Shown piece by piece: positions 1 to 9,396 of a stretch of 64,000 nt of DNA; within the stretch, counting starts at the first letter, position 1, and every line of letters begins with the position of its first letter. A program made the position numbers and the translations under genes. The notes under the pieces are model-generated. The model was not told where the DNA came from, did not search any database, and saw nothing but the letters and a program-made list of their open reading frames with translations. This DNA is from DASXHZ01 sp036488085 (GTDB taxonomy: Bacteria > Acidobacteriota > Thermoanaerobaculia > Gp7-AA8). The stretch spans positions 62,001-126,000 of the forward strand of contig DASXHZ010000046.1 of NCBI GenBank assembly GCA_036488085.1. Reading direction: 5' to 3'.

Positions 1-996
1 GGCGGGGAGCACCTTCACGATGAATGCGTTCTTGAATCCGGCCGCCTCGAATGCCTGACTCCACCACGATGCGCCTTCGATCAGCGCGGAGCGGATCGGC
101 TCGGGACAGCCGTTGTCGACGTAGTAGACGAGCGGCTTCACCGGCTCCGACACGGCTGCATTCGGATCTTTTTTCTCGAGCCGGTGGCGCGCGATCCAGT
201 GCTTCTCCAGCGGCGCGCTGAAGGGCGACGCGTAGTCGGCGAAATCGACGCCGAAGATGCCGACGCGCGGATCGGCGCGGCGCGGCTTGTAGCCGGGCCC
301 GGGAAGCGCCACGAACGAGTGGTGCTCGCGGACGGTGACCGCTTCGGCGGTCGGCGTGACGCCGCTGATGAGATTTCCCGGCTTGTCGTTCGTCACGAAA
401 GTCAGCGTCGCCTCGACCTCCGTGTTGCGCGGAAACGCCTTCGTCCGATCGAGGTAGATCGCGCTGCGGTTCTTGTCGACCGAGTAGTTCCCTTGCTGCG
501 ATTCGCGGAGGGCGCGCGCGACGCCGTGAATGTCGGTGAGGAAGAAGTCGGTGGCGTCGACGAGCACGCTGGAGCCGGTCGCCGCTTCGACTTTGAATCC
601 TGCCAGGATCGACTGCGCGAAAGAGTCGGCCACTGACTTCTGCTCTGCTGGATCGTCGGAAAGCGCCCGGAAACGGTAGTTCGGCTCGACCATCAACACG
701 CGCGGGCCGACACGCTGGAACCGGACTATGTGCGTCGCGCCGAGCTGGTTGCGATCGAGCCCGATTGGATTCGATCCGACGCCTCCGGGGAGCGACGTCT
801 GGTAGATCATCTCTTCGCCGAAGCGCGAGATCTCCATCATCAGCTTGCCGTTCGCGGCGTCCCAGTAGAGCGGGACGTAGCCGTCGATCTTCTGGAGGCT
901 CGCCGTGGCGGTGGCGATCTCGGGTGTCTCCGCGGTCGCCGTGACCGCGCATGTGAGGGCGAAAAGAAGGGACAGCAGGAGGGCAGCGCGTTTCAT
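1..996 (-). CDS. Zinc-dependent metalloprotease, DUF5117-type, N-terminal part
   Basis: This gene is cut by the left window edge; 332 codons are visible from an ATG at 996. The protein opens with a signal peptide (MKRAALLLSLLFALTCAVTA, likely cut after an Ala-rich stretch). It continues into a region that resembles the DUF5117 domain found ahead of gluzincin-type zinc metalloproteases of Bacteroidota and Acidobacteriota, including a segment reading EKHWIARHRLEKKDP and then YYVDNGCPEPIRSALIEGA. The HExxH zinc site lies further toward the C-terminus in this family and is outside the window, so activity cannot be judged. It starts 19 bp after the upstream membrane-protein gene and is probably co-transcribed with it. 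Likely exported and acting on peptides outside the cytoplasm. Confidence 0.75.
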   Translation of the reverse strand, partial: MKRAALLLSLLFALTCAVTATAETPEIATATASLQKIDGYVPLYWDAANGKLMMEISRFGEEMIYQTSLPGGVGSNPIGLDRNQLGATHIVRFQRVGPRVLMVEPNYRFRALSDDPAEQKSVADSFAQSILAGFKVEAATGSSVLVDATDFFLTDIHGVARALRESQQGNYSVDKNRSAIYLDRTKAFPRNTEVEATLTFVTNDKPGNLISGVTPTAEAVTVREHHSFVALPGPGYKPRRADPRVGIFGVDFADYASPFSAPLEKHWIARHRLEKKDPNAAVSEPVKPLVYYVDNGCPEPIRSALIEGASWWSQAFEAAGFKNAFIVKVLPA

Positions 997-1015
997 TGCG
1001 CGCGATTTTAGTGCG

Positions 1016-2812
1016 CTAGTTGGTGCCCCATGCGAGGAAGTGGATCAGAAGGCCGAGCTCGCGGGGATCGTCACCGAGGTGTTGCGACCGCGGGTTGAGC
1101 GTCCGATCGATCGCCAGCTCCAGTGTGTTCGGCTGATTGCCGGGCGCCGGCTCGACGTGGAAATCGCGCGACAGGTGCGAATCGGTAGGCTTCGACTGAT
1201 CGATGATGACGCCGTTCAGCTTCACCGTGACGGTGGGGTGTTGCGGGATCAGCTCGTCGGGGATGTCGTAGACGAGGCGGAGGACGGTGTCGCCGCTCCG
1301 ACCCGGAAGGACGGTCGTCGAATGGCGTCCCATCCACCGGTTCTCTTCCTGCCCGTTGCGCTCCGGTGCGTACCAGCCTGGGCCGAACTGCGGCACGACG
1401 GCGAACGGCTCGAGCGCGACGTCGAAGTAATGCCGTCGCGCAATGTGCCACAACGCACCGCGTTCTCGCGTGAAGACGAAGCCGCTCGGCTTCGTGACGT
1501 CGATCTCCGTGAGCAGCCAGGAGCGTTTCTTCGGCTGCGACAACGGGAGGGCGCGTTCATCGAGAACCTTCGTCCACGGAAATGCCGGCTCGAGGTATTC
1601 GACGAACGGCGACATCGCAAACCCAACATAGAGCTGGTCGCTCTCGGCCGTGAGGTGCTGCTGGACGGCGCGCACGGCCGCATACGGCGGCGAATCGGTT
1701 GTGCGGACGACTGTTAGTGCCGGCCACGCGAAGATCGCGAACGCAAGGATGAGTAATGCGCCCGCGATCCATTCAACATCGCGCCTTCGCGACGTGATGC
1801 GATCGATCCCATCGGCCGCGAGAATCGCGAACATCGGACAGTACCCGATCGAGAAGCGGTTGATCGAGAAACGGTCGAGCATGAACCACGCGGAGATCGC
1901 AAACGGCGCAAACGCGAGGACGATCATTCCGATGCGGCGATCGCGCGTCCGGATCGCGCCGATCGAGGAGATCAGCACGAAGATCGACGTCACGGCGCTC
2001 AGCGGCGGCGACTGGTATTGCTTGAAGAAGAAGCGATCGAAGATCCGCCAAAGCGCAGGCCGGTCCGGATTGCGCCACGAATCGATTCGCGTGATGTAGT
2101 CGGCGTGCGCGCGAATCGCCCCCATGTAGCGGTCGGCCGAACCGGTGGCGATCATCGCGGAGAAGTAGGCGACGCCCGAGATCACGATGCCGATGACGGC
2201 TGCCCAGATCACGTCCCGCCAGTTCTGTTTCCATCGGTAGTACGTCGCAACGAGCCCCGGCCAGAGTCCGACCAGCAGGTTCTGGGGCCGGATCCCGATC
2301 GCCAGCGCCAGCAACACGCTCCCAATCAGATACGCCTCGGCGTCCCTGCAGCCGCGGATCAGCATCGCGACGGCCGCGATGACGAGGACGATCGACGGCA
2401 CGTCGCTGAACGCCGTTCCGCCGAAGAACCAGACGTTCGGCAAGAAGGCGCAAAGCGCAGCGGCGATCGTGGCCGTCTCGAAGCGAAGGCGGAGCTCGCG
2501 GCAGAGAAGAAACATCGCCGGAAACAGCATCACGGCCGACGCGAGACTGACGAGCTGGAGCGATCGGAAATCGTCATGGACGACGAGCCGCACGATCCGC
2601 GCGATCGCGATGAACACGGGGAATCCGGGCGGATGCGGATGGTGCAGGCCGACGTCATAGGACCGCATTCCGAGGCAAAAGAGCGCCTCGTCCCAATCCC
2701 AGAGCGTGCGCGCCATCGCGAGAAAACGCGAGGCGGCGCAGACGATCGCCACCGTCCAGGCGATCGTGCGTTGTCGTGACGTCAGTGGCTCAATGGGCGC
2801 GAGAAGGTCCAT
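1016..2812 (-). CDS. GT-C-like polytopic membrane glycosyltransferase (unassigned substrate)
   Basis: The protein has 598 residues. About 400 N-terminal residues carry roughly nine to eleven hydrophobic segments, and the last ~180 residues form a soluble domain. An acidic DWDE motif follows the first membrane helix, the position where GT-C (ArnT/PMT-like) lipid-sugar glycosyltransferases carry their catalytic acidic pair, and HPHPPGFP follows shortly after. These features suggest a polyprenyl-phosphate-sugar-dependent glycosyltransferase of the inner membrane; donor and acceptor are not predictable. It lies 33 bp after the fadJ-like gene and 19 bp before the metalloprotease gene, so it is probably part of the same transcript. 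A non-catalytic membrane protein with the same fold is possible. Confidence 0.7.
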   Translation of the reverse strand: MDLLAPIEPLTSRQRTIAWTVAIVCAASRFLAMARTLWDWDEALFCLGMRSYDVGLHHPHPPGFPVFIAIARIVRLVVHDDFRSLQLVSLASAVMLFPAMFLLCRELRLRFETATIAAALCAFLPNVWFFGGTAFSDVPSIVLVIAAVAMLIRGCRDAEAYLIGSVLLALAIGIRPQNLLVGLWPGLVATYYRWKQNWRDVIWAAVIGIVISGVAYFSAMIATGSADRYMGAIRAHADYITRIDSWRNPDRPALWRIFDRFFFKQYQSPPLSAVTSIFVLISSIGAIRTRDRRIGMIVLAFAPFAISAWFMLDRFSINRFSIGYCPMFAILAADGIDRITSRRRDVEWIAGALLILAFAIFAWPALTVVRTTDSPPYAAVRAVQQHLTAESDQLYVGFAMSPFVEYLEPAFPWTKVLDERALPLSQPKKRSWLLTEIDVTKPSGFVFTRERGALWHIARRHYFDVALEPFAVVPQFGPGWYAPERNGQEENRWMGRHSTTVLPGRSGDTVLRLVYDIPDELIPQHPTVTVKLNGVIIDQSKPTDSHLSRDFHVEPAPGNQPNTLELAIDRTLNPRSQHLGDDPRELGLLIHFLAWGTN

Positions 2813-2845
2813 CGCCGAAGCGGGCGAAGGATGTCATAAAACGTC

Positions 2846-4954
2846 TCACGCCCGCTTGTACGCCGTGTAGAACTTTCCGTCCGTTTCCGCGAGCGTCCGC
2901 AGCGGGAGGCTCGCCTTGAACCGCGCGCCCACTTTCGTCGACAGCTCGTCGAGACGCGCGAGGATGTAAGGCACCCCGAGCGCGTCGGCGTACCGCAGCA
3001 GGCCTCCGCGAAACGGCGGGAATCCGGTCCCCATGATCATCGCGAGATCGAGCTCCCCGGCGCTGCCGACGATCCGCTCTTCGAGGATGAGTGCCGCTTC
3101 GTTCACCATCGCGAAGATCATCCGCTCGACGGCGTTGCGTGCATCGACCGGATGCGGGCGCGAGACGCCGACGAGCTTGTACACGGCAGGATCGGGCGTG
3201 GTGCGCTTTCCGTTCTCGTATTTGTACACGCCCTTGCCGTTCTTCTTTCCGTACCGGCCATCGGCGTACAACGCGTCGACGACCTTCGACGTCTCCCCCA
3301 TCCGGCTCGCGAATGCTGCGCCGAGAATCTGCGAGACCTTCGCGGCGACGTCGATGCCGACTTCGTCGAGCAGCATGAGAGGACCCATCGGCATGCCGAA
3401 ATCGGTCATCGACTTGTCGATCGACTCGATCGAGTTCCCCTCCTGCAGCAGGAAGCCGGACTCGTTCATGTACGGACCGAGGATGCGGTTGACGACGAAG
3501 CCCGGCCCGTCGTTGCAGTAGACGACCGTCTTGCCGAGCTTGCGCGCGAGCGACGCGATCGTCACCGCCGCGACGTCGGAAGTTTTCGCGCCGCGGATGA
3601 CCTCGACGAGCGGCATCTTGTCGACCGGGTTGAAGAAGTGCATCCCGACGACTTGGTCCGGCCGGGTCGCCTTCGCGGCGATGTCGGTGATCGGGATGGT
3701 CGAAGTGTTCGTGGCGAAAATCGCGCTCGTTTTCGAAAGCACCTCGAACTCGGAGAGCACCTTGCGCTTGATCTCGAGGTTCTCGACGACCGCCTCGATG
3801 ACGGCGTCCACGCGTTGGAACCCGCTCCAATCGGTCGTCGTGGTGATGCGCGACATCTTGCGCTGCATCTCGCCGCGCGTCATCCGCCGCCGTTCGACCC
3901 GTTTCTTCCAGATCTTCGCCGCCGCGCGCATGCCGCCCGAGAGCGCGTTCCAGTTGATGTCGCGCATGCGGACGCTGGCATCCGTCTTGTCGGCCACGAT
4001 CTGCGCGATACCACCGCCCATCACCCCCGCGCCGAGGACGCCGACATGCTGGACGGCGAGCGACTTGGCGGGTACGGGATCCTTCTTCGACTCCTCCATG
4101 AGAAAGAACAGACGCACGAGGTTCTGCGCGACGTCGCCCAGGATGAGCGGCACGACCTCATCGACTTCCCGCTGCAGGCCGCGCTCGACGCCGGCTGAAA
4201 GACCGTACTCGATGACGTCGATCGCTTTCAGCGGCGCCGGGTATTGGCCCTTCGTCTTCTCGAGAACCGCGCGGCGCGCCTTGCGGAAGATGAACGCACG
4301 CATCGCCGGGTTGCCTTCGACGTAGAACTTCGTTCGGACGCCGCCGCGGCGCTTGCCGCGCGCTGCGAACGTCTTCGCCACGTCGAGGAGCACGCCCGGC
4401 TCGACGACCTCGTCGACGAGACCGACTTTCTTGGCGCGCTTCCCGTCGAGTTGCTTTCCGTTCAGGATGATGTCGAGCGCGTTCGGCAAACCGATGAGGC
4501 GCGGGAGCTTCGTCGCGCCGCCCCAGGCCGGGAAGATGCCGAGGTTCACTTCGGGGAGGCCGATCTTGGCCTTCGGATCGTCGGACATGACGCGCCAGTC
4601 GCAGCTCAGCGCCAGCTCGCAGCCGCCGCCGAGGCACGCGCCGTTGATCGCAGCGACCTTGACCTGCGGCAGTTTCGAAAAACGGTGCAGCGTCTGCTGG
4701 CCGAAGCTCGTGTACTCCTTCGCCTGTTCGGGCGACGTCGCTTTCGTGAATTCGCTCACGTCCGCGCCGGCGATGAAGATGCCAGGCTTACGCGACGCGA
4801 CGATGACCTGCTTGATGTCGGTCGAGCGATCGAGATCGTCGACGATGGCCGCGAACTCCGCCATCACGCTCGACGAGAACTTGTTGACCTTTTCGCCCGG
4901 GAGATCGAACCAGAGAATGGCGAGGTCGCCCTCGCGTTCCATGCTGAACGTCAT
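2846..4954 (-). CDS. fadJ: Bifunctional enoyl-CoA hydratase / 3-hydroxyacyl-CoA dehydrogenase (fatty acid oxidation alpha subunit)
   Basis: The 702-residue length is usual for FadJ/FadB. Residues 1-190 form a crotonase domain with the oxyanion-hole segment around IAGADVSEF and the two catalytic glutamates in GGGCELAL (E113) and GLPEVNLG (E135). Residues ~300-490 form the NAD-binding 3-hydroxyacyl-CoA dehydrogenase domain (GVLGAGVMGGGIA), with the catalytic His in GMHFFNP, followed by the C-terminal dehydrogenase domains. It hydrates enoyl-CoA and oxidises the product to 3-ketoacyl-CoA in beta-oxidation. Its start overlaps the acyl-CoA ligase stop by 4 bp, so activation and oxidation are translationally coupled. 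No thiolase gene lies beside it. FadB versus FadJ type cannot be settled by eye. Confidence 0.93.
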   Translation of the reverse strand: MTFSMEREGDLAILWFDLPGEKVNKFSSSVMAEFAAIVDDLDRSTDIKQVIVASRKPGIFIAGADVSEFTKATSPEQAKEYTSFGQQTLHRFSKLPQVKVAAINGACLGGGCELALSCDWRVMSDDPKAKIGLPEVNLGIFPAWGGATKLPRLIGLPNALDIILNGKQLDGKRAKKVGLVDEVVEPGVLLDVAKTFAARGKRRGGVRTKFYVEGNPAMRAFIFRKARRAVLEKTKGQYPAPLKAIDVIEYGLSAGVERGLQREVDEVVPLILGDVAQNLVRLFFLMEESKKDPVPAKSLAVQHVGVLGAGVMGGGIAQIVADKTDASVRMRDINWNALSGGMRAAAKIWKKRVERRRMTRGEMQRKMSRITTTTDWSGFQRVDAVIEAVVENLEIKRKVLSEFEVLSKTSAIFATNTSTIPITDIAAKATRPDQVVGMHFFNPVDKMPLVEVIRGAKTSDVAAVTIASLARKLGKTVVYCNDGPGFVVNRILGPYMNESGFLLQEGNSIESIDKSMTDFGMPMGPLMLLDEVGIDVAAKVSQILGAAFASRMGETSKVVDALYADGRYGKKNGKGVYKYENGKRTTPDPAVYKLVGVSRPHPVDARNAVERMIFAMVNEAALILEERIVGSAGELDLAMIMGTGFPPFRGGLLRYADALGVPYILARLDELSTKVGARFKASLPLRTLAETDGKFYTAYKRA

Positions 4955-6768
4955 GCCGTGGCCCGCTCGTCCATCAGCGCCTCGTCGGCGTACATGGAGT
5001 CGATGATGTCCTTGTACTTCTTGTCGACGACCTTGCGTTTCACTTTCAGCGAGGGGGTGATCTCGTCCTCCTCGATGGTGAAGTCGCGCGGGAGCAGCGT
5101 GAAGCGGCGGATCTTCTCCTGGCGATCGAGACTCTGATTGAACCGATCGATCTCACCCTGGAAGATCGACTTCACCCGCTCATCGGCGACAAGCGCTTCG
5201 TGAGAATCTGCGTGTACGCCCTTCGCCGCGGCGTCGCGTTCGAGCTTCTCGAAGTTCGGAACGATCAACGCCACGAGGAATTTGCGCCGGTCGCCGATCA
5301 GGACCGGCGTTCCGATGTACGGTGAGCTCTTGAGCAGCGCCTCGAGCGGCTGCGGTGCGATGTTTTTTCCGTACGCGTTGATGATGATGTCTTTCTTGCG
5401 GTCGGTGATGCGGAGGAAGCCGTCCTCGATCACGCCGATGTCGCCGGTGTGAAACCACCCTTGCGCGTCGATCGACTGCGACGTCGCTTCCGGGTTGTTC
5501 CAGTAGCCCTGCATGATGTGCGGACCGCGCGAGAGGATCTCGCCGTCTTCCGCGATTTTCACTTCGACGCCGGGAATGAGCTGCCCGACCGATCCGATGC
5601 GGCGCTTCTGCGGCGAATTGACTGTGATGACCGGCGATGTCTCGGTGAGGCCATAGCCCTCCAGGATCTCGAGGCCGGCGCCGATGAAGAAGGCCGCGAG
5701 CTCCGCCGATAGCGGCGCGCCTCCGGAGAGCACGAACTTCACGCGCCCGCCGAGACGGCCGAGGATCTTCCTGAAGACGAGCTTGTCGGCAATCGCCGAA
5801 CGGATCTTGAGCCCAGCGGGCATCGCCTTGTTCTCGACGCGGTACGGCAGCCGCTCTTCCGCGATCTTCAACGCCCACGCGAAGATCTTCTGCTTCCCGG
5901 ACGACCCGCTGGCAACAGTATCGAGAATGCGCGCCCGCATCTTCTCGAAGAGCCGCGGCACGGCCGCGAAGACGTCGGGCTTCACTTCCTGCAGGTTCTC
6001 ACCGACTTTCACGACGCTTTCCGCGTATGCGATGACCGCGCCGCGATAGAAGTAGGAGTAGTCGGCCGTCCGCTCGAGGATGTGCGAAAGCGGCAGGATC
6101 GACATGGCGACCCACCCGCCCTGCAACGGAAGGACCTTCGTGGTCGAGACGACGTTGCTCGCGATGTTGCCGTGCGTCAGCATCGCGCCCTTCGGGTTGC
6201 CGGTGGTGCCCGAGGTGTAGACGATCGTGGCGAGATCGGATGGCTTCCGCGACGTCCGCAGCTCATCGAAGCGCGTCCGCCCTCGCTCCTGCTCCGATTT
6301 CCTCCCCTCGGCGACGACCTGCTCGAACGTCATCACGCCCGGCGGCATGTCGGCGACGGCGTCGGCCACGATGATGTTGTGGAGGTGCGGGCAATGCGAG
6401 CGGATGTCGAGCAGCTTGTGCAGTTGCTCTTCCGAAGACGCGATGCATGCGACCGAGCCCGAGTCGTTGAGGATGTACTCGATCTGCCAGCCGAGGAGCG
6501 TCGGGTACACCGGGACGGTGATCGCGGCGGCGCAGAGGATGCCGAAATCGCCCATCGCCCACTCGGGCCGGTTCTCGGAGAGGATCGCGACGCGGTCGCC
6601 CGGCTTGACGCCGAGAGTGCGAAGACCCGTCGAGAACCAGCGAATGGTGTCGCGAAACTCGGCGAGGGAGATGTCGAGCCAGCGCTCGCCTTTTTTGTAC
6701 TTCAGCGCCGCCGGACGGTCGATGTCGCACGTCAGCGCGTATATGTCGGTGAGAGTTTGGATCTCCAT
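4951..6768 (-). CDS. Long-chain acyl-CoA synthetase (AMP-forming, FadD15-type)
   Basis: This 605-residue protein belongs to the adenylate-forming superfamily. The P-loop-like signature YTSGTTGNPKGAMLTH lies at residues 184-199, the A5 motif GYGLTETSP follows, then the ATP-binding aspartate in WFHTGDIGVI, the hinge motif DRKKDIIINAYGKNIAP and a C-terminal domain ending near LKVKRKVVDKKY. These are family hallmarks of long-chain fatty acid:CoA ligases, which use ATP to activate fatty acids through acyl-AMP. The gene shares 4 bp with the downstream fadJ-like gene, which fits a fatty-acid degradation unit. It starts 43 bp after an ABC-2 permease gene and may be read through from it. Confidence 0.93.
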   Translation of the reverse strand: MEIQTLTDIYALTCDIDRPAALKYKKGERWLDISLAEFRDTIRWFSTGLRTLGVKPGDRVAILSENRPEWAMGDFGILCAAAITVPVYPTLLGWQIEYILNDSGSVACIASSEEQLHKLLDIRSHCPHLHNIIVADAVADMPPGVMTFEQVVAEGRKSEQERGRTRFDELRTSRKPSDLATIVYTSGTTGNPKGAMLTHGNIASNVVSTTKVLPLQGGWVAMSILPLSHILERTADYSYFYRGAVIAYAESVVKVGENLQEVKPDVFAAVPRLFEKMRARILDTVASGSSGKQKIFAWALKIAEERLPYRVENKAMPAGLKIRSAIADKLVFRKILGRLGGRVKFVLSGGAPLSAELAAFFIGAGLEILEGYGLTETSPVITVNSPQKRRIGSVGQLIPGVEVKIAEDGEILSRGPHIMQGYWNNPEATSQSIDAQGWFHTGDIGVIEDGFLRITDRKKDIIINAYGKNIAPQPLEALLKSSPYIGTPVLIGDRRKFLVALIVPNFEKLERDAAAKGVHADSHEALVADERVKSIFQGEIDRFNQSLDRQEKIRRFTLLPRDFTIEEDEITPSLKVKRKVVDKKYKDIIDSMYADEALMDERATA

Positions 6769-6811
6769 CCGGCCCCCAAAAAAAGCTGAGGCGAGATCAT
6801 ACAGCGAGCCG

Positions 6812-8110
6812 CTACGCCACCTTCAGCCAGCGCCACAGCTCGGGGATCGTCGGCCGCTTCCCGTACGACAGGATGCCGACGCGGAAGATCTTCGCCGTCA
6901 CCCAGAGGAAGAGCGCGATGGTCGCGATCGAGACCAGGATCGAGATGGCGATCTGCAGCGGCGGAGGCTCGGAGACGAGCGTGCGCACGTACATCGTCAT
7001 CGGACCGAACACCGGCGACATCGAGAACGAGGTCGAGAGCGTGGAGTCGGGGCTGGTAATGAGGACAACCACGAGGAACCACGGCAGGAACATGATCATC
7101 GTGATCGGCGCGATCAACTGCTGCGCTTCCCGCTCCGAATTGCACGCCGCGCCGCCGATGGCGTAGATGCAGACGTACGTGAGGAACGCCAGGATGAAGA
7201 AGATCGGGAAGTAGATGAACGTCCCGAGGCGGACGAATTGCGAGAGGTTGACGCCGGCCATCGCGATCGTCGCCGCGCCGTAAACGCTGATCCCGAGGAG
7301 CATCACGAGCCAGACGCCGATCTGCGTCAGGCCGACGGCGGCGGTCCCGAGGATCTTGCCGATGAGGAGCTGTGACGGTGTGACGGACGAGATCAGCACC
7401 TCGACCACGCGGTCAGTCTTCTCCTGGATGATGCCGCGCATGACGTCGAGGCCGGAGATGACGGTCGGCAGGATCAGGAGCGCACAGAGGACGAATCCGA
7501 CGAAGAAGTTCGCCGAACCGCCTTTTTTCTCCTCACCCGTCTTCGAGAGCTGCACGGAGTCGAGCGTCATGTCGGTCATGACGGTGTTGAGCAGGTCGGC
7601 GTCGAGGCCGCGTGCCTGGAGCCGGAGTCGCTGTACGGAGTGATTCGTCATCGACGACAGCCGCTCCTGGGAGACGAAGTCGGTCGCCGTGCGGCTGTAG
7701 TACTTCAGATGGCCCTCGGGGTTCGCGAGCGCATCCGGCGGCACGAGTAGCACGCCGTCGAGTTGTCCGTTCTTCGACTGCTGCGTCATCCGAGCGAAGT
7801 ACGGCTTCGGATCAGCAGCGTGATCGACGTACTCGAACTGCATCGACTGCGGCACTTCGCGCCGCTGCTGCATCTTCTGCAGGTCCGTCTTCGCGGCCGG
7901 CGCCGCCGGATGGAGGTAGGCATCGTGAAGCTTGCCGGTGCCGTCGAGGACTGCGATGTGCTTCTCGCCGAGGCCGCGCATCATCAGGAAGCTCGGCACG
8001 ACCATGAGCGCCGCCATCAGCGCCGGGAAGAGGAACGTCATGACGATGAACATCTTCCGGCGGACGGCCTGGAGGTATTCGCGCTTGAAGACGACGAGCA
8101 TCTTTCTCAC
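6812..8110 (-). CDS. ABC-2 type exporter permease (NatB-like)
   Basis: The 432-residue protein has the ABC-2 permease layout. One transmembrane helix lies near the N-terminus (residues ~20-43), then a ~150-residue extracytoplasmic domain, then five or six helices between ~205 and 420. The segment GLDVMRGIIQEKTDRVVEVL matches the conserved region found in NatB/CcmB-like exporters between membrane helices. It should form the membrane part of an efflux pump with the ATPase encoded just upstream; the two genes overlap by 4 bp. The substrate is unknown (Na+, lipid or peptide in relatives). The preserved N-terminal coupling helix and loop argue for an intact gene. Confidence 0.88.
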   Translation of the reverse strand: MRKMLVVFKREYLQAVRRKMFIVMTFLFPALMAALMVVPSFLMMRGLGEKHIAVLDGTGKLHDAYLHPAAPAAKTDLQKMQQRREVPQSMQFEYVDHAADPKPYFARMTQQSKNGQLDGVLLVPPDALANPEGHLKYYSRTATDFVSQERLSSMTNHSVQRLRLQARGLDADLLNTVMTDMTLDSVQLSKTGEEKKGGSANFFVGFVLCALLILPTVISGLDVMRGIIQEKTDRVVEVLISSVTPSQLLIGKILGTAAVGLTQIGVWLVMLLGISVYGAATIAMAGVNLSQFVRLGTFIYFPIFFILAFLTYVCIYAIGGAACNSEREAQQLIAPITMIMFLPWFLVVVLITSPDSTLSTSFSMSPVFGPMTMYVRTLVSEPPPLQIAISILVSIATIALFLWVTAKIFRVGILSYGKRPTIPELWRWLKVA

Positions 8111-9027
8111 TGCGCCACCTCTTCGGCCGCCAGCGTGTCGGCGCCGACGCGCTCGATGAAGATCTCCTCGAGCGACGGCGACGCGACCGCGAACTTCCGG
8201 ATGCGGAGTCGTCCGATGGACGCCTCGAGGATCTTTTGCGGGTCGCTGCCTTCGGTGAGCGCGATCTCAGCCGTGTTGTTGGAGATGGCGGCATGTTTCA
8301 CGTCGGGCAGGCTCTCGAGGAACGTGCCGTCGCCCTCGAACTCGATGTGGAGCGTGTTCCGGCCGAACGAGCCGCGCACGTCCTCGAGCGAGCCGTCGAG
8401 GACGACTTTGCCGCGGTGGATGAGGACGATCTCATCGGCCATCTTCTCGGCCTCGCCCATCATGTGCGTCGAAAGGAGGATCGTGCGGCCTTCTTCCTTC
8501 AGCTCGCGCAACAGGTTGCGGACGAGGACCATGTTGACGGGGTCGAGGCCCGATTGCGGCTCGTCGAGAATGATCAGCTCGGGGTCATGGAGCAGTGTCC
8601 CGATCAGCTGGACCTTCTGCTGGTTGCCCTTCGAGAGCTCTTCGACCTTCGCGTCCCTCTTCTCGACGAGCTCGAAGCGCTCGAGCCAGCGATCGATGAC
8701 CGGACGGACGTCCGCCGCCCGCCGGCCCTTGATCTCGGCGAGGAAGACAAGGTGCTCGACGACCTTCATCTGCTTGTAGAGCCCGCGCTCTTCAGGCAGA
8801 TAGCCAACCTGGTCGCGAAACGCTCCCTGGCCGCCACTCCATTCGATCGTCCCGGAGTCCGGCATGAAGATCCCGGTGATCATCCGGATGGTCGTCGTCT
8901 TCCCCGCGCCGTTCCGCCCGAGGAGTCCGGTGATCGTCCCGCGGCGGACGGTGAACGAGATTCCGTCCACCGCCCGTACGTGAGCGAAAGTTTTGACGAT
9001 GTCGCGTACCGCGAGGATGTGGGGCAT
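8107..9027 (-). CDS. ABC transporter ATP-binding protein (NatA-like)
   Basis: This 306-residue nucleotide-binding domain carries the Walker A motif GRNGAGKTTT near residue 40, a Q-loop, the signature SKGNQQK (a variant of LSGGQ common in NatA-like proteins), Walker B LIILDEPQSGLD and the switch histidine in LLSTHMM. The last ~80 residues form the regulatory C-terminal domain typical of exporters paired with ABC-2 permeases. It powers the permease encoded by the overlapping downstream gene. An AGGAG ribosome-binding sequence lies about ten bases before the ATG. It is the first gene of a probable operon that continues into fatty-acid oxidation genes. Confidence 0.92.
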   Translation of the reverse strand: MPHILAVRDIVKTFAHVRAVDGISFTVRRGTITGLLGRNGAGKTTTIRMITGIFMPDSGTIEWSGGQGAFRDQVGYLPEERGLYKQMKVVEHLVFLAEIKGRRAADVRPVIDRWLERFELVEKRDAKVEELSKGNQQKVQLIGTLLHDPELIILDEPQSGLDPVNMVLVRNLLRELKEEGRTILLSTHMMGEAEKMADEIVLIHRGKVVLDGSLEDVRGSFGRNTLHIEFEGDGTFLESLPDVKHAAISNNTAEIALTEGSDPQKILEASIGRLRIRKFAVASPSLEEIFIERVGADTLAAEEVAQ

Positions 9028-9093
9028 GGGGTGAGGCTCCTCTTCTTGATCAGCGCGTGAGCCCGCATACCTTAGCCGAGAATGGCGACGCCG

Positions 9094-9282
9094 TTAAGGG
9101 TGTGTGGGACCAGGATAGTCATCCTTCGGGGCCGCGCCGAAGTGAGGAAGAAAGTGACGAATGATTCGAATGATTCGAGTTCCGAGGTCTTCGCTCGGAT
9201 CCCGGGGCGCAGCGACTGCTGGTGCCGTCAAGGTAAGAGCGAGAAGACACACCGATACCACACGAGTACAAAACCGCTTCAT
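9094..9282 (-). CDS. Small exported peptide, 62 aa, unknown function
   Basis: A short gene preceded by a strong ribosome-binding sequence, GGAGG, four bases before the ATG. The product opens with a textbook Sec signal peptide (MKRFCTRVVSVCLLALTLTA, predicted cut after AVAA), leaving a mature peptide of about 38 residues. That peptide contains a basic amphipathic segment, TRIIRIIRHFLPHFGAAP, and a short polar tail rich in Pro and Asp. I do not recognise the family. It sits between the ECF sigma/anti-sigma pair and the ABC exporter on the same strand, 114 bp below the anti-sigma stop. A membrane-active or signalling peptide is possible but only a guess. Confidence 0.6.
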   Translation of the reverse strand: MKRFCTRVVSVCLLALTLTAPAVAAPRDPSEDLGTRIIRIIRHFLPHFGAAPKDDYPGPTHP

Positions 9283-9396
9283 GGAACCTCCGTTACGACC
9301 CCTACGGCCGGTTGATGGAGGACGCGTCCTGCCTAGGAGTGTGTTTGGAGGCCTTTTCCCTACCCACCGGATACAGATCGGGAGGCTGTTCGCGAC

